Positions 16,295-24,883 of a DNA stretch of 64,000 bases are shown here, in pieces. A model generated the notes under the pieces. The model did not search any database, had not been told where the DNA came from, and saw only the letters and a list, made by a program, of their open reading frames with translations. How positions within the stretch are numbered: the first letter of the stretch is position 1; each line of letters starts with the position of its first letter. The position numbers and the translations under genes were made by a program. This DNA is from Planctomycetales bacterium 71-10 (GTDB lineage: Bacteria > Planctomycetota > Planctomycetia > Isosphaerales > Isosphaeraceae): assembly GCA_001898385.1 (NCBI GenBank), contig MKTT01000089.1:75265-139264 (forward strand). The letters run 5' to 3'.

Positions 16295-17617
16295 TCAGAG
16301 GCCCTCGACCTCCCAGCCGTGGCGGTAGGTCTTGCGGACGAAGGCGTTGGCCTCGGGGACGTTGAGGACCTTCATCGCGGCGGGGTCCCATTCCAGGGAC
16401 GTCTGCGGGAAGCGGGTGGCGAGGCAGCCGAGGAGGACCATCTCCGTGAGCGGGCCGGCGAACGCGAACGGGGCGGAGGTCTTCCCCTCGCCGCGGCAGG
16501 CGTCGACGAACTGGACGTAGTGGTCGGCCCCGCCGGGTTCGGGGAGCTTCGTCTCCTTGAACTTCTCGTCGGGGAGGAGGATCGGCCGGTCGATGTACGG
16601 CGAGTAGAGGACGCCGTCGGTGCCGATGTAGATCGACCCCTGGCCCGACAGCTCATGCTTGCCCAGCAGCGCCTTGACCTCCTCGGGCGGGCGGCTGGCG
16701 CCGTTGTACCAGTGGAGCGAGAGTTCCTCGGTGGTGAACGGGGTCTGCGGGAAGATGTAGTGGACGTGGACGTCCAGGCTCCACGAGTCCGCGCCGGGGG
16801 CCTCGCCCAGCGAGACGATCGACTTGGGCTTGGTCAGCCCGGTCGATTCGAAGACGGGGTCGAGGATGTGGCAGCCCATGTCGCCGAACGTGCCGGTGCC
16901 GAAGTCGAGCCGCTTCCGCCAGTTGCCGGGGTGATAATAGCCTTCCAGGTAGGGCCGCTCGGCCGCGACGCCCAGCCAGCCGTCCCAGTCCAGGCCGGAC
17001 GGGACGGGGTCGGATCGGTCGGGGCGGGGGTTGCGGTCGCCCCAGTCCTTGCCGCTCCAACTGTGGACCTCCTTCACCTTGCCGATCGCCCCCGAATGGA
17101 TCGTCGCGACCACCTGCCGGTGGACCGGGTGCGAGTGGATCTGGATGCCCATCTGGGTGACGAGCTTCGGGTCGGCCGCCGCGACCTCGGTGAGCCGGCG
17201 GGCCTCGTAGATCGTCTGCGTCAGCGGCTTTTGGGTGTAGACGTGCAGCCCCCGCTTCATGGCGCTCATGGTGATCGGGGCGTGCATGTGGTCGGGGGTC
17301 GAGACGTTGACCGAGTCCAGCCCCTTCTCCTCGTCGAGCAGCTTCCGCCAGTCCTGGTAGACCTTCACCTCCGGGAACAGCTTCTTGATCTCGCCGACGC
17401 GGGAGAGGTCGACCTCGGCCACGGCGACCAGCTTGAAGTGCGGGCTCGCCGCCAGGCTCTGGACGTCCGCGAGCGCCATCCCCGAGGCCCCGAAGCTGGC
17501 GTGCCGGACCGTCTCCGAGGGCGCGGCGAGCGCGTGACGCCGGAGGACGGCCGGGGCGGCGAAGGCGGCGGCCAGCCCCTTCAGGGCGGCGCGACGGTTC
17601 ATCTGGTGGGCGGGCAT
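16295..17617 (-). CDS. Tat-exported Gfo/Idh/MocA-family oxidoreductase
   Basis: A 440-residue protein. GGAGAG lies six bases before the ATG at 17617, so I prefer it to the ATG at 17623. The leader MPAHQMNRRAALKGLAAAF is a twin-arginine signal. A Rossmann NAD(P) domain follows (FKLVAVAEVD; SVNVSTPDHMHAP), with QKPLTQTI at the EKP position and GDMGCHILDPVF in the C-terminal domain. The family oxidises or isomerises sugars and inositols with tightly bound cofactor. Many planctomycete members carry Tat signals and act outside the cytoplasm. It follows the HGSNAT-like gene by 54 bases on the same strand, so they may be co-transcribed. The substrate is unknown. Confidence 0.88.
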   Translation of the reverse strand: MPAHQMNRRAALKGLAAAFAAPAVLRRHALAAPSETVRHASFGASGMALADVQSLAASPHFKLVAVAEVDLSRVGEIKKLFPEVKVYQDWRKLLDEEKGLDSVNVSTPDHMHAPITMSAMKRGLHVYTQKPLTQTIYEARRLTEVAAADPKLVTQMGIQIHSHPVHRQVVATIHSGAIGKVKEVHSWSGKDWGDRNPRPDRSDPVPSGLDWDGWLGVAAERPYLEGYYHPGNWRKRLDFGTGTFGDMGCHILDPVFESTGLTKPKSIVSLGEAPGADSWSLDVHVHYIFPQTPFTTEELSLHWYNGASRPPEEVKALLGKHELSGQGSIYIGTDGVLYSPYIDRPILLPDEKFKETKLPEPGGADHYVQFVDACRGEGKTSAPFAFAGPLTEMVLLGCLATRFPQTSLEWDPAAMKVLNVPEANAFVRKTYRHGWEVEGL

Positions 17618-17671
17618 CGACATCTCTCCGATCTCGGGGTGGGGCGGGGGGGCGGGGCCGCGCGACGTCGA

Positions 17672-18883
17672 TCAAACGCGCAGGAACGTCTTCGTCCGAT
17701 ACAGGTGATAGAGGAACAGCCACTTGACCGCGAGCGTGCCGGTCGCCGCGACGATGGGGACGATGGGCTCGCTCAGCAGCTTGAGCGTGCCGCCGAGGAA
17801 GTAGTCGCGGATCGTCGCGAACGGGATGATCGCCCCGGCCATGTAGATCGTGATGGCGTTCATGCCGATCACCACGAAGAAGAACGACCAGCCGCGGAGC
17901 TTCCAGACATCGATGATCAGGTAGAACAGCCCCAGCAGCATCAGGCTGAAGCCGCCGGCGACCAGGACGAACGAGCTGGTCCACAGGTTCTTGATGATCG
18001 GGAAGGCGTGCCCCCAGCCGTAGCCCGCCGCGACGGCCGCGGCCCCCGCGCCCAGCAGGCCGACGGCCTTGACCCCGGGCTTCCGGCCCGAGAGGAGCCA
18101 CTCGCCGGCCAGGACCCCCAGCAGGGCCGTGGCGACGGCCGGGATGGTGGAGAGGATCCCCTCGTTGTCGCCGTAGCCGTAGTAGCTCTTCAGGATCCGC
18201 CCCGGCAGGACGTGGCGGTCGACCCAGCCGGAGAGGTTCGTCTCCTTGCTGTAGTCGCCGCGGATCCCGGTCTCGGGCGCGGGCGCCAGGCCCAGCAAGG
18301 CCCAGTAGCCCAGCAGGATCGCCAGGACGACGACCGCCTGCGTGCGCGTCCTCGTGAACATATAGATCACCGCCGCGATCCCGTAGCAGATCGCGATCCG
18401 CTGGAGCACGCCGACGTACCGCAGGTTGGCGAAGTCCCACTTCAGCGCGCCGTTGTAGATGAATGCCAGCGCCAGCAGGAGGGCCACGCGGCGGGCGGTG
18501 CGGATGAGGGCGTACTTCCGCGGGTGCTCGCCGGTCTGGTACTTCTTCAGCGAGAACGGGATCACCGCGCCGACGACGAACAGGAAGAGGGGGAAGATGA
18601 GGTCGTAGAAGCGGAAGCCCTCCCAATCGACGTGCTCGAACTGCTCGCCGATGGTCGCGGCCTCGGGCGTGCCCCACCACTTGCAAAGGGCCCGCGCCAG
18701 GGCGTCGCCGCCCATGATCCAGAACATGTCGAAGCCGCGGAGGGCGTCGATGGAGACGAGCCGCTCGGGCTTCGGCGGGGGCCCGGGCGACGGGGCGGCC
18801 TCGGCCGGCGGCGTCGGCTCGGCTCCATCCGCGGGCCCCTCGTGGAAGTCGTCGGCGATCGGCCCATTCTCGATGTCTGGCAT
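17672..18883 (-). CDS. HGSNAT/DUF5009-like membrane acyltransferase
   Basis: A 403-residue membrane protein. After a ~45-residue Pro-rich cytoplasmic start comes LVSIDALRGFDMFWIMGGDAL, the signature of the COG4299 family related to heparan-alpha-glucosaminide N-acetyltransferase, then DLIFPLFLFVVGAVIPFSL. About ten further hydrophobic helices continue to the C-terminus. These proteins are thought to move acetyl groups across the membrane onto amino sugars. It sits next to an exported Gfo/Idh/MocA oxidoreductase, which fits sugar processing. A GGGGGA lies three bases before the ATG. The acyl acceptor is inferred from the family only. Confidence 0.82.
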   Translation of the reverse strand: MPDIENGPIADDFHEGPADGAEPTPPAEAAPSPGPPPKPERLVSIDALRGFDMFWIMGGDALARALCKWWGTPEAATIGEQFEHVDWEGFRFYDLIFPLFLFVVGAVIPFSLKKYQTGEHPRKYALIRTARRVALLLALAFIYNGALKWDFANLRYVGVLQRIAICYGIAAVIYMFTRTRTQAVVVLAILLGYWALLGLAPAPETGIRGDYSKETNLSGWVDRHVLPGRILKSYYGYGDNEGILSTIPAVATALLGVLAGEWLLSGRKPGVKAVGLLGAGAAAVAAGYGWGHAFPIIKNLWTSSFVLVAGGFSLMLLGLFYLIIDVWKLRGWSFFFVVIGMNAITIYMAGAIIPFATIRDYFLGGTLKLLSEPIVPIVAATGTLAVKWLFLYHLYRTKTFLRV

Positions 18884-18963
18884 GATTCCCCCGTCGTCGG
18901 GCGTCGGTCGTCCTCGGCGGCGCCGATTCTAACCCGACGGCGGGGGCGAGTCGATCGGTCGGG

Positions 18964-19848
18964 TCACTTCGCCGCGGTCGGGAAGTCGGCCGGGACGGGC
19001 GTCGTGACCGCGCCGGTGGCCGCCCACTCGGCCGAGCGGACGATCAGCGCGAGGAAGTCGGGCGACTTCACGGCGCCGACGTCCTCGCCGTGGACGTGGC
19101 CCATGACGTTGGTCACGACGCGGCCCTTGCCGAACGGGACGGTCCAGAGCATCGGCTCGTTCGTCCCGGTCCCCCCCTTGGCCTTGTCGGAGTAGGCGGT
19201 GGCCAGCACGTCCATGTCCTTCGCCGGCCCGCGCTGGCCGTGATACAGCTCGTCGACCGCGTGGGTCCACTCGGCCGGCAGCCCCTTGGTGATGGGGTGG
19301 GACGGGTTGCGGACGACGACCGGGAAGGCGTGCCGCGGCCCGTGGCCGGAGCCGGGACCCTCGCCCCTGGGCGTACGGACGACCTTGCCCGAGTCGTCCA
19401 CGGTGATCCGGTCGCCGAAGCCCGGGTCGCGCCAGCCCAGGCCGATCATCTCGTTGTACGCCGGCCAGTCCTGGAAGGCGTTGTTGGCCGCGTGCATGAC
19501 CACCAGCCCGCCCCCCCCGGCGACGTACTCCTCCAGCGCCTTGCGGACCGGGGCCGGCCAGGGATCGCCGTTGTAGTTGGTCAGGACGACGTCGAACTTC
19601 TTGAACTCCGGCCGGAACGCCTCCCACTCCGACGCGGGGGCCTTGGCCGGCGGCGTCGTCACCACCGACGCCGCGAACCGCCCCGACTTCTCCAACTCGC
19701 CCTTCAGGATCGGCGTGGTCGTCTGCCAGGCGTGGTTGTTCTGGCCCTCGACGATCAGGACCTTCAGCTTCTCCGCCGCCCCGGCCCCGGCCGCCATCGC
19801 CAGGAACGCCGCCCCGAACGCCGCCCGCATCCCCGTCATCCGTCGCAT
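18964..19848 (-). CDS. Secreted ThuA-domain protein
   Basis: A 294-residue protein with GGAGG seven bases before the ATG at 19848 and a signal peptide (MRRMTGMRAAFGAAFLAMAAG). The body has the ThuA (trehalose-utilisation) fold, related to class I glutamine amidotransferases: KVLIVEGQNNHAWQTTTPIL, FDVVLTNYNGDPW, YVAGGGGLVVMHAANNAF, ITKGLPAEWTH and KGRVVTNVMGHVHG. Family members in planctomycetes are linked to sugar metabolism, but the reaction is not established. It is encoded just upstream of the HGSNAT-like gene on the same strand (80-base gap). Confidence 0.88.
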   Translation of the reverse strand: MRRMTGMRAAFGAAFLAMAAGAGAAEKLKVLIVEGQNNHAWQTTTPILKGELEKSGRFAASVVTTPPAKAPASEWEAFRPEFKKFDVVLTNYNGDPWPAPVRKALEEYVAGGGGLVVMHAANNAFQDWPAYNEMIGLGWRDPGFGDRITVDDSGKVVRTPRGEGPGSGHGPRHAFPVVVRNPSHPITKGLPAEWTHAVDELYHGQRGPAKDMDVLATAYSDKAKGGTGTNEPMLWTVPFGKGRVVTNVMGHVHGEDVGAVKSPDFLALIVRSAEWAATGAVTTPVPADFPTAAK

Positions 19849-20124
19849 GCCGCCGCCTCCCCTGTTGTCGGGAACGTTCAACTCCGAAACGCCCCCAGGA
19901 TACATCGCCGGCCGCCCGGCACAACCGCCCGGCGGCGGGAGCCGGCGGGCCGTGGGCCTCCGGGCCGGCCTCGCCCGCCCCGCGGCGGGGCGCTGATTTC
20001 GGGAAACACGACGCCGCACATCGTTCCCATGAACTTGTTAAAACACGCACGGAACGACATCGTCCATATGCGATCACATCCGAACCTTCTTCGGCCACCT
20101 CCCCGCAGACAAGGAGAGCGCACG

Positions 20125-20817
20125 ATGACCAGCAATCGCATCGCCCCGCACCTGGCCGGCTTGATCGTCATGCTCGCGGCGACGACGGGCGTCCACGCCG
20201 CCCCGGTCCTGTGGGTGGACTGGACGGGCGGGACGCCGGGGGCGAACGGCTCGGCGCAGGGCGTCCTCACGGTGGACGGGGAGACGGTCGACGTGACCTA
20301 CACGGGCCAGATCCAGTTCCTCCAGACCGGGGCGCCCGGGGAGACGAATTACTTCATCCCGTCCGCCCCGTACGTCAGCGCGACCGTCGACGACGCCCCC
20401 GGGACCTCGGACATCATCGCCCTGTCCACGGCCACGTCGCACACCCTGACCTTCTCGAAGGCCGTCAAGGACCTGCTGTTCGCCGTGGTCAGCCTGAACG
20501 GCAACGGCTACAGGTTCGACTCGGACTTCGAGATCCTGAGCATGGGGCAGGGCTACTGGGGGAACGGGACGCTCACCAAGGACACCTCCACGCCCGGGGA
20601 GTACCTGTTGAACGGGTCGGGCGAGCCTCACGGCGTGGTCGAGTTCACCGCGAACGTCACCTCGATCACCTGGACCAGCCTGACGAACGAGAACTGGAAC
20701 GGGTTCACGATCGGCGTCCGCGGCCTGGCCGCCGTCCCCGAGCCCTCCTCGCTGGTAATGGCCGGCGTGGCCGCGGCGGCCGTCGCGGGCGCCACGATCC
20801 GTCGCCGCTCGAAGTGA
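20125..20817 (+). CDS. PEP-CTERM sorting-signal protein
   Basis: A 230-residue exported protein. AAGGAGAG precedes the ATG at 20125 and a signal peptide follows (LAGLIVMLAATTGVHA). The middle is beta-rich, with Thr, Gly and Asn frequent. Residues 204-230 are a PEP-CTERM signal: VPEPSSL, a hydrophobic helix, then RRRSK. Such proteins are anchored and then processed by an exosortase at the outer envelope. No exosortase gene is in this window. The 276 bases upstream separate it from the divergent ThuA gene and must hold its promoter. The specific role is unknown. Confidence 0.85.
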   Translation: MTSNRIAPHLAGLIVMLAATTGVHAAPVLWVDWTGGTPGANGSAQGVLTVDGETVDVTYTGQIQFLQTGAPGETNYFIPSAPYVSATVDDAPGTSDIIALSTATSHTLTFSKAVKDLLFAVVSLNGNGYRFDSDFEILSMGQGYWGNGTLTKDTSTPGEYLLNGSGEPHGVVEFTANVTSITWTSLTNENWNGFTIGVRGLAAVPEPSSLVMAGVAAAAVAGATIRRRSK

Positions 20818-20843
20818 CGTCGGCGCGACGCTCGCCGCCGAAC

Positions 20844-20888
20844 GACGGCGCCCCGGCCTCCCTGCATGGGGGGGACCGGGGCGCCGTC
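20844..20888. terminator. Hairpin between convergent genes
   Basis: GACGGCGCCCCGG (20844-20856) pairs perfectly with CCGGGGCGCCGTC (20876-20888). It lies between the stop codons of the PEP-CTERM gene (plus) and the DUF1579-like gene (minus), so it can serve both. No T-run is present on either strand. Confidence 0.65.
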
Positions 20889-20905
20889 TCGCGTCGGCCG
20901 CCGGG

Positions 20906-21463
20906 TCACTTCGAATCCCGCGTCAGCTCGAACGTGGTGTGCTCCTTCCGGGTCCCGCCCTGCGTGAATTGCCAGTCGGCCTTCACGAGCGAGTCGGACT
21001 CGAAGCTCAGGACCAGGCCGCTGATGTAGCCGTCCTTGGCCGGGTCGATGTTCGAGCCGCCGTCGAAGACGAAGACCAGCCGCTCGGGCTTCGACGCCCC
21101 CCGGTCCAGCTTCAGCCGGGGCTGGTTCTGGGCGGGGCAGTAGTGGGTCATCTTCAGGTCGTCGCCGTCCAGGTGATAGACCGAGAGCATCTCCATCTTC
21201 GTCCCGGGCCCGGAGACCTCCACCAGGGCCGACCCCGCCCCCGTCACCTTGTACTGCACCCGATCCCACCCGGGTTCCTTCTCGCCCGTCGGGTCGCACC
21301 CCTCGCCCTCGTGCTTCCACTCCCCCTTGAGCGTCTTGAGGCGGTCGAACGCCGCCCGGGCCGTCACCGCGCCCCCCTTGGCCGACTCGTCCCCCGCGCC
21401 CAGCGCGGTGGCGACGAGGCTCACGGTCAGGACCGTCACATTGAAAGCGAAGAGCCGCCGCAT
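20906..21463 (-). CDS. Secreted DUF1579/TIGR03067-like protein
   Basis: A 185-residue protein starting MRRLFAFNVTVLTVSLVATALGAG (signal peptide). The body begins FDRLKTLKGEWKHEG, the lead phrase of small lipocalin-like proteins that planctomycetes export in number, and continues with alternating strands (VQYKVTGAGSALVEV, MLSVYHLDGDDLKMTHYC, GLVLSFESDSLVKADWQF). A small beta-barrel binding protein is the best guess. Its ligand is unknown. It lies alone, divergent from the PHA-granule-like gene. Confidence 0.6.
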   Translation of the reverse strand: MRRLFAFNVTVLTVSLVATALGAGDESAKGGAVTARAAFDRLKTLKGEWKHEGEGCDPTGEKEPGWDRVQYKVTGAGSALVEVSGPGTKMEMLSVYHLDGDDLKMTHYCPAQNQPRLKLDRGASKPERLVFVFDGGSNIDPAKDGYISGLVLSFESDSLVKADWQFTQGGTRKEHTTFELTRDSK

Positions 21464-21600
21464 GAGTATCCCCCTATAATCCGTTCGGGTTGAGCCGCCG
21501 TCCGACCCTCCTGGTCGCCGCCCCGGTCGTTCCAACGCCGGCGTCGACGAAACTTATATCGCCAGTGTACGGGCGTCAAGTTTAATCGAGAGATCGAAAA

Positions 21601-21900
21601 ATGGCCCAGTTGAACATGTCGTTCGAGCACGGTCAGCCCTGGGAGGCCGCGAGGGCGAACTTCGAGGCGGCGATCGAGCGGGCGAGGGAGGAGCACGGCC
21701 GATGGGTCCATGCGGTGGAGTGGTCCGAGGACCGGACGGCGGCCGCGCTGTCGGGCCCTTCGTACCGGGTGGTCCTGGAGTTGGACCCCACGCATGTGCG
21801 CGCGACGGGGCGGATCCCCCTGGCGATGAAGCTGATGGAGCCGGCCGTGCGACGATTCGTGGAGCGTACGCTCCGGGATCAGCGGGGAGGGTCGGCCTGA
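21601..21900 (+). CDS. Polyhydroxyalkanoic-acid granule-associated-like protein
   Basis: A 99-residue protein. The layout of an N-terminal helix (AARANFEAAIERAREEH), a strand containing W-x-x-x-x-x-A-A-L, a strand with VVLELDPTHVRATGRIP, and a final helix (LMEPAVRRFVERTL) matches the PHA_gran_rgn family (PF09650), small proteins first seen around PHA storage granules. No PHA synthase lies in the window. Its last 22 bases overlap the end of the convergent ceramidase-like gene. The function beyond family resemblance is unclear. Confidence 0.6.
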   Translation: MAQLNMSFEHGQPWEAARANFEAAIERAREEHGRWVHAVEWSEDRTAAALSGPSYRVVLELDPTHVRATGRIPLAMKLMEPAVRRFVERTLRDQRGGSA

Positions 21901-24050
21901 TCGGCCGGGTCGGTCGCGGCGCGGACGTGCTCGGCGACCTCGTCGGCCGACAGGGCCCGGTCGTAGACGGCGACCTCGTCCAGCAGCCCTTCGAAGCTCT
22001 CGGCGTGCTCGCGGCGGTCGCCGAGGGTGAAGGTCGATGGGGCACCCTTCGGCGCGGGGTCGGAATCGGCCTCGGTTTCCAGGTCCAGGACGCCGTCGAG
22101 ATAGACGAGCACGCGACGCCCCTGGCGGACGAAGGCCAGGTGATGCCACGTCTTGGCCGCGACGTCGGCCTTGCCGATCGCCGGCGGGGTGGACGAACTC
22201 GCCGCCCCGCCGTGGGCGAAGGCGAGGCGATTGGGAGGGACGCCCTCGGTCGCGCCGGTGATCGCGACCGAGTCGCCGGCGACGCCGCCCCGGCCGCGTT
22301 CGAACAGCACGCCGGCGACGGGCCGGCCGGCCGGTTCGAGGCCGTTCCAGAACCAGAGGTCGACGGAGTAGACCTCGGGCGACGCGGCGAAGTCGGCCGT
22401 CAGCGAGCCGCCGGCCAAGTGCGAGGCGCGGTCGATCCGGCCGTCGGGGGCGCGGAAGCCGGGCAGGGGGGGGCCTGGCAGGAACAGGGCGACGCCCCCG
22501 CGACGGGTCGCCGGGCGCTCGCGCCCGGTGGCGTCGAGCGCCTCGACGCCGTCCATCTCGTCCAGCCGCCAGAAGGCCGCGGGGCGGGCGGCGAGGACGA
22601 CCTCGGCGTAGCGCGTCGACGGGGCCCGCTCGCGGAGGCGGGGGCGGCCGGCCACCCGCTCCAGCAGGCCGAGGACGGCCTCGACGATCTTCGGCTCCGC
22701 CTGGACCTCCAGCCCGGCGGTGCGCGCGGGCCAGGTGGTGTAGCCGCCGAGCGCGTGCTGCTCGGGCGGGGGGATGTAGCCCTCGGCGCCGTTGGCCAGC
22801 TCGACGTTCATCGTGGTCGGCAGCGGGCTGCGGGCCTTCAGCTTCAGCCCGGTGAGGGCGTAGACCTCGTCGGGGATGGCGGTGATCCCCAGGTCTCCCA
22901 CGCGGATCGCCTGGAGCTTCAGCGTCCGCTCGGGCTCGTCGTGGAGGAAGACCGCCTCCGCGGGGTAGACCTCGCCGATGGACTTCGGCGGCCGGTCGCC
23001 CATCGCGGCGACGATCGGGCGGGCCCAGGCCAGCCGCTCCGGGCTCGGCGTGCGGCGGCCGAGGGTCAGGGTCGCCTCGGCCATGGCCAGCGCCGGCTTG
23101 CGCTCGTAGGTCTTGATGGACTTGTAGGCCCTGAAGGCCGACTCCGCGACCTGCTCGGCGTAGGCGTCCAGGCCGGGGTCGGCCCTGGGCTTGCCGTAGT
23201 CCATCCACTGCTGGTCGCCGCTGGTCCCCTGCGACATGATGCAGGCCGGCGCGGGGCCCTCGGGGGCGACCTTCTTCGCCAGGGCCGTCGCGAACCGGCC
23301 GTAGTAGTCGGCCGAGACGGGCTGCGAGCCGAAGTAGTGCATGGAGTAGTTGGCCAGCACGGCGATCGGCCGGCCGCCGGGCTCGCGGATCACCAGGACG
23401 GTGAGCCCCGTGTCGGACGGGCCGGACGGGGCGATGACGTCGGGGTTGACGTGGCCCGGGTGCATGTTGGCCCGGACGGTCCTGTCGCCGAACGGGTCCT
23501 CGATGATCCGGTCGGGCCGGCGGATCCAGCGCCGGGTGTGGGTGTGCTCGGGGTCGTCGACCGCCCCCCAGCCGACCTCGGCCGGGGCCAGGGCCGCGGC
23601 GGCCTTCTCGATCGCCTCGGCGATCTTGCCGGGGAGGAACGTCGCATAGGCCGGGTCGACGGGGGTCCCCAGGGCCCCCATGCACGACGCGGCCGTGTGG
23701 GTGTGCGTCGCCGAGATCAGCATCCGGTCGACGGGGATCCCGGTCGCCTTCGACGCCCTCGCCTTGGCGTCGTCGATCAGCTCGCGCGGCATCATGCAAC
23801 TGTCGACGACGACGATCGCCAGCCGGGTCGGGCCGTCGTCCAGCACCACGCAGCGGGCGTGGAGCGGGTCGCGGTTCTCGTTCGCGATCGCCTGGAGGAA
23901 GCCGCCGTTGACGATCACGGGGAACGTCGTCGGCGAGACGTCCACCACGGCCGCCCCCGCGCGGAGGCCCGCGGCCTCCTCGGCGTCCGCGGCGGGGCCG
24001 CCCAGCATCGTCGCGGCCAGGGCGAGCAGACCTCGGATCGTCGTCTTCAT
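21879..24050 (-). CDS. Secreted neutral ceramidase-like hydrolase with C-terminal LamG domain
   Basis: A 723-residue protein. I place the start at 24050 (GAGAGG eight bases upstream); a signal peptide follows (ending near ADA, residue 23). Residues 30-450 follow the neutral/alkaline non-lysosomal ceramidase layout: RAGAAVVDVSP, then ISATHTHTAASCMG with metal-binding histidines near residues 115-120, VLANYSMHYFGS and MSQGTSGDQQW. Residues about 500-715 form a LamG/concanavalin-like domain (AFWRLDEMDG, TWHHLAFVRQGRRVLVYLDG, LDEVAVYDRALSADEV). Planctomycetes carry many such proteins, and the substrate may be a glycan or lipid other than ceramide. The Uma2 genes lie directly upstream on the same strand. 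Confidence 0.82.
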   Translation of the reverse strand: MKTTIRGLLALAATMLGGPAADAEEAAGLRAGAAVVDVSPTTFPVIVNGGFLQAIANENRDPLHARCVVLDDGPTRLAIVVVDSCMMPRELIDDAKARASKATGIPVDRMLISATHTHTAASCMGALGTPVDPAYATFLPGKIAEAIEKAAAALAPAEVGWGAVDDPEHTHTRRWIRRPDRIIEDPFGDRTVRANMHPGHVNPDVIAPSGPSDTGLTVLVIREPGGRPIAVLANYSMHYFGSQPVSADYYGRFATALAKKVAPEGPAPACIMSQGTSGDQQWMDYGKPRADPGLDAYAEQVAESAFRAYKSIKTYERKPALAMAEATLTLGRRTPSPERLAWARPIVAAMGDRPPKSIGEVYPAEAVFLHDEPERTLKLQAIRVGDLGITAIPDEVYALTGLKLKARSPLPTTMNVELANGAEGYIPPPEQHALGGYTTWPARTAGLEVQAEPKIVEAVLGLLERVAGRPRLRERAPSTRYAEVVLAARPAAFWRLDEMDGVEALDATGRERPATRRGGVALFLPGPPLPGFRAPDGRIDRASHLAGGSLTADFAASPEVYSVDLWFWNGLEPAGRPVAGVLFERGRGGVAGDSVAITGATEGVPPNRLAFAHGGAASSSTPPAIGKADVAAKTWHHLAFVRQGRRVLVYLDGVLDLETEADSDPAPKGAPSTFTLGDRREHAESFEGLLDEVAVYDRALSADEVAEHVRAATDPADQADPPR

Positions 24051-24085
24051 CAAGCGGTCCTCTCCCATCGAGGCGTCCATCCGGA

Positions 24086-24862
24086 TCAGTCGATCGACTC
24101 GCCCAGCTCCCGCAGCCGCGCCGCCAGCCGCTCGGCCCGCAGGCGCTCGGCCTCGGCCTTGCTCTCGGCCGCCTCGGCGCGGCGGGCTTCGGCCTCGGCG
24201 CGGCGAGCCTCGACATCGGCGCGACGACGTTCTTCCAGCTTCTGCCGGCGTTCGGCGAGCTTCTGCCGGCGTTGGTCCAGGGCCTCTTCGCGCGCCTCCA
24301 GGGCGGTGCTGAACGGGGTGCCGTCGGGGTGATGGATGGTCAACCCTTCGGGCCCATCCGGCTCGAACCGGATCCCCAGCAGGGGGCTGATCCAGCCCCG
24401 GACGTCCACCACCTCCTCCAGCCGGCCGTCGCGACGGATCCACCCCTGGAGCGAGCGGGCGTCGGGGTCGAAGAAGTAGTATTCTTGGACGCCGCGATCC
24501 TCGTAGAAGTGGAACTTCCACTCCATCTCGGCGACGGTGTTGCCAGGCGAGCGGACCTCGAAGACGACGTGCGGCGGCACGCCCCCCTCGCGCCACTGCA
24601 TGTACGACCCTCGCTCCCCCTTGGGACGGCCGAAGACGACCATCGCGTCCGGTGCCGTGCGCACCTGCTGCGAGCCCTCCTGGGCGTACCAGAGCAGGTT
24701 CCCCGCCACGAAGACGTCGGGTCGGTCGCGGAACAGGAACTCCAGGCCCTCGACGATCGTGCAGATCCATCGGAATTGGACCGTGTTGTCGGACATCGGC
24801 TCGCCGTCGTCGTCGGGGTACAGGATCGCGTCGTCGATCTCTCGCACGATGGAAGTCTTCAT
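24086..24862 (-). CDS. Uma2-family (DUF820) PD-(D/E)XK nuclease-like protein, copy 1
   Basis: A 258-residue protein with GGAGGAGG ahead of the ATG. Residues 1-185 carry the Uma2 fold: PDVFVAGNLLWY, VRTAPDAMVVFG (the APD acidic residue), GGVPPHVVFEVRSPGNT (E-V-x-S active-site strand) and YYFFDPDARSLQGW. A long Arg/Glu/Ala-rich coiled coil covers residues 190-258. It is a tandem relative of the next gene, only 21 bases apart, and both end in the same residues (AARLRELGESID). The family is abundant in cyanobacteria and planctomycetes and its role is unproven. Confidence 0.85.
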   Translation of the reverse strand: MKTSIVREIDDAILYPDDDGEPMSDNTVQFRWICTIVEGLEFLFRDRPDVFVAGNLLWYAQEGSQQVRTAPDAMVVFGRPKGERGSYMQWREGGVPPHVVFEVRSPGNTVAEMEWKFHFYEDRGVQEYYFFDPDARSLQGWIRRDGRLEEVVDVRGWISPLLGIRFEPDGPEGLTIHHPDGTPFSTALEAREEALDQRRQKLAERRQKLEERRRADVEARRAEAEARRAEAAESKAEAERLRAERLAARLRELGESID

Positions 24863-24883
24863 GGCTCGGCCTCCTCCCGCGTC

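Noticed and set aside
16319..19195. A 958-residue plus-strand frame across the Gfo/Idh and HGSNAT-like genes
   Set aside because: It is the mirror of two well-supported minus-strand genes and has no recognisable domain.
21702..24332. An 876-residue plus-strand frame across the ceramidase-like gene
   Set aside because: Antisense shadow with low-complexity composition; the minus-strand gene has clear family motifs and a signal peptide.
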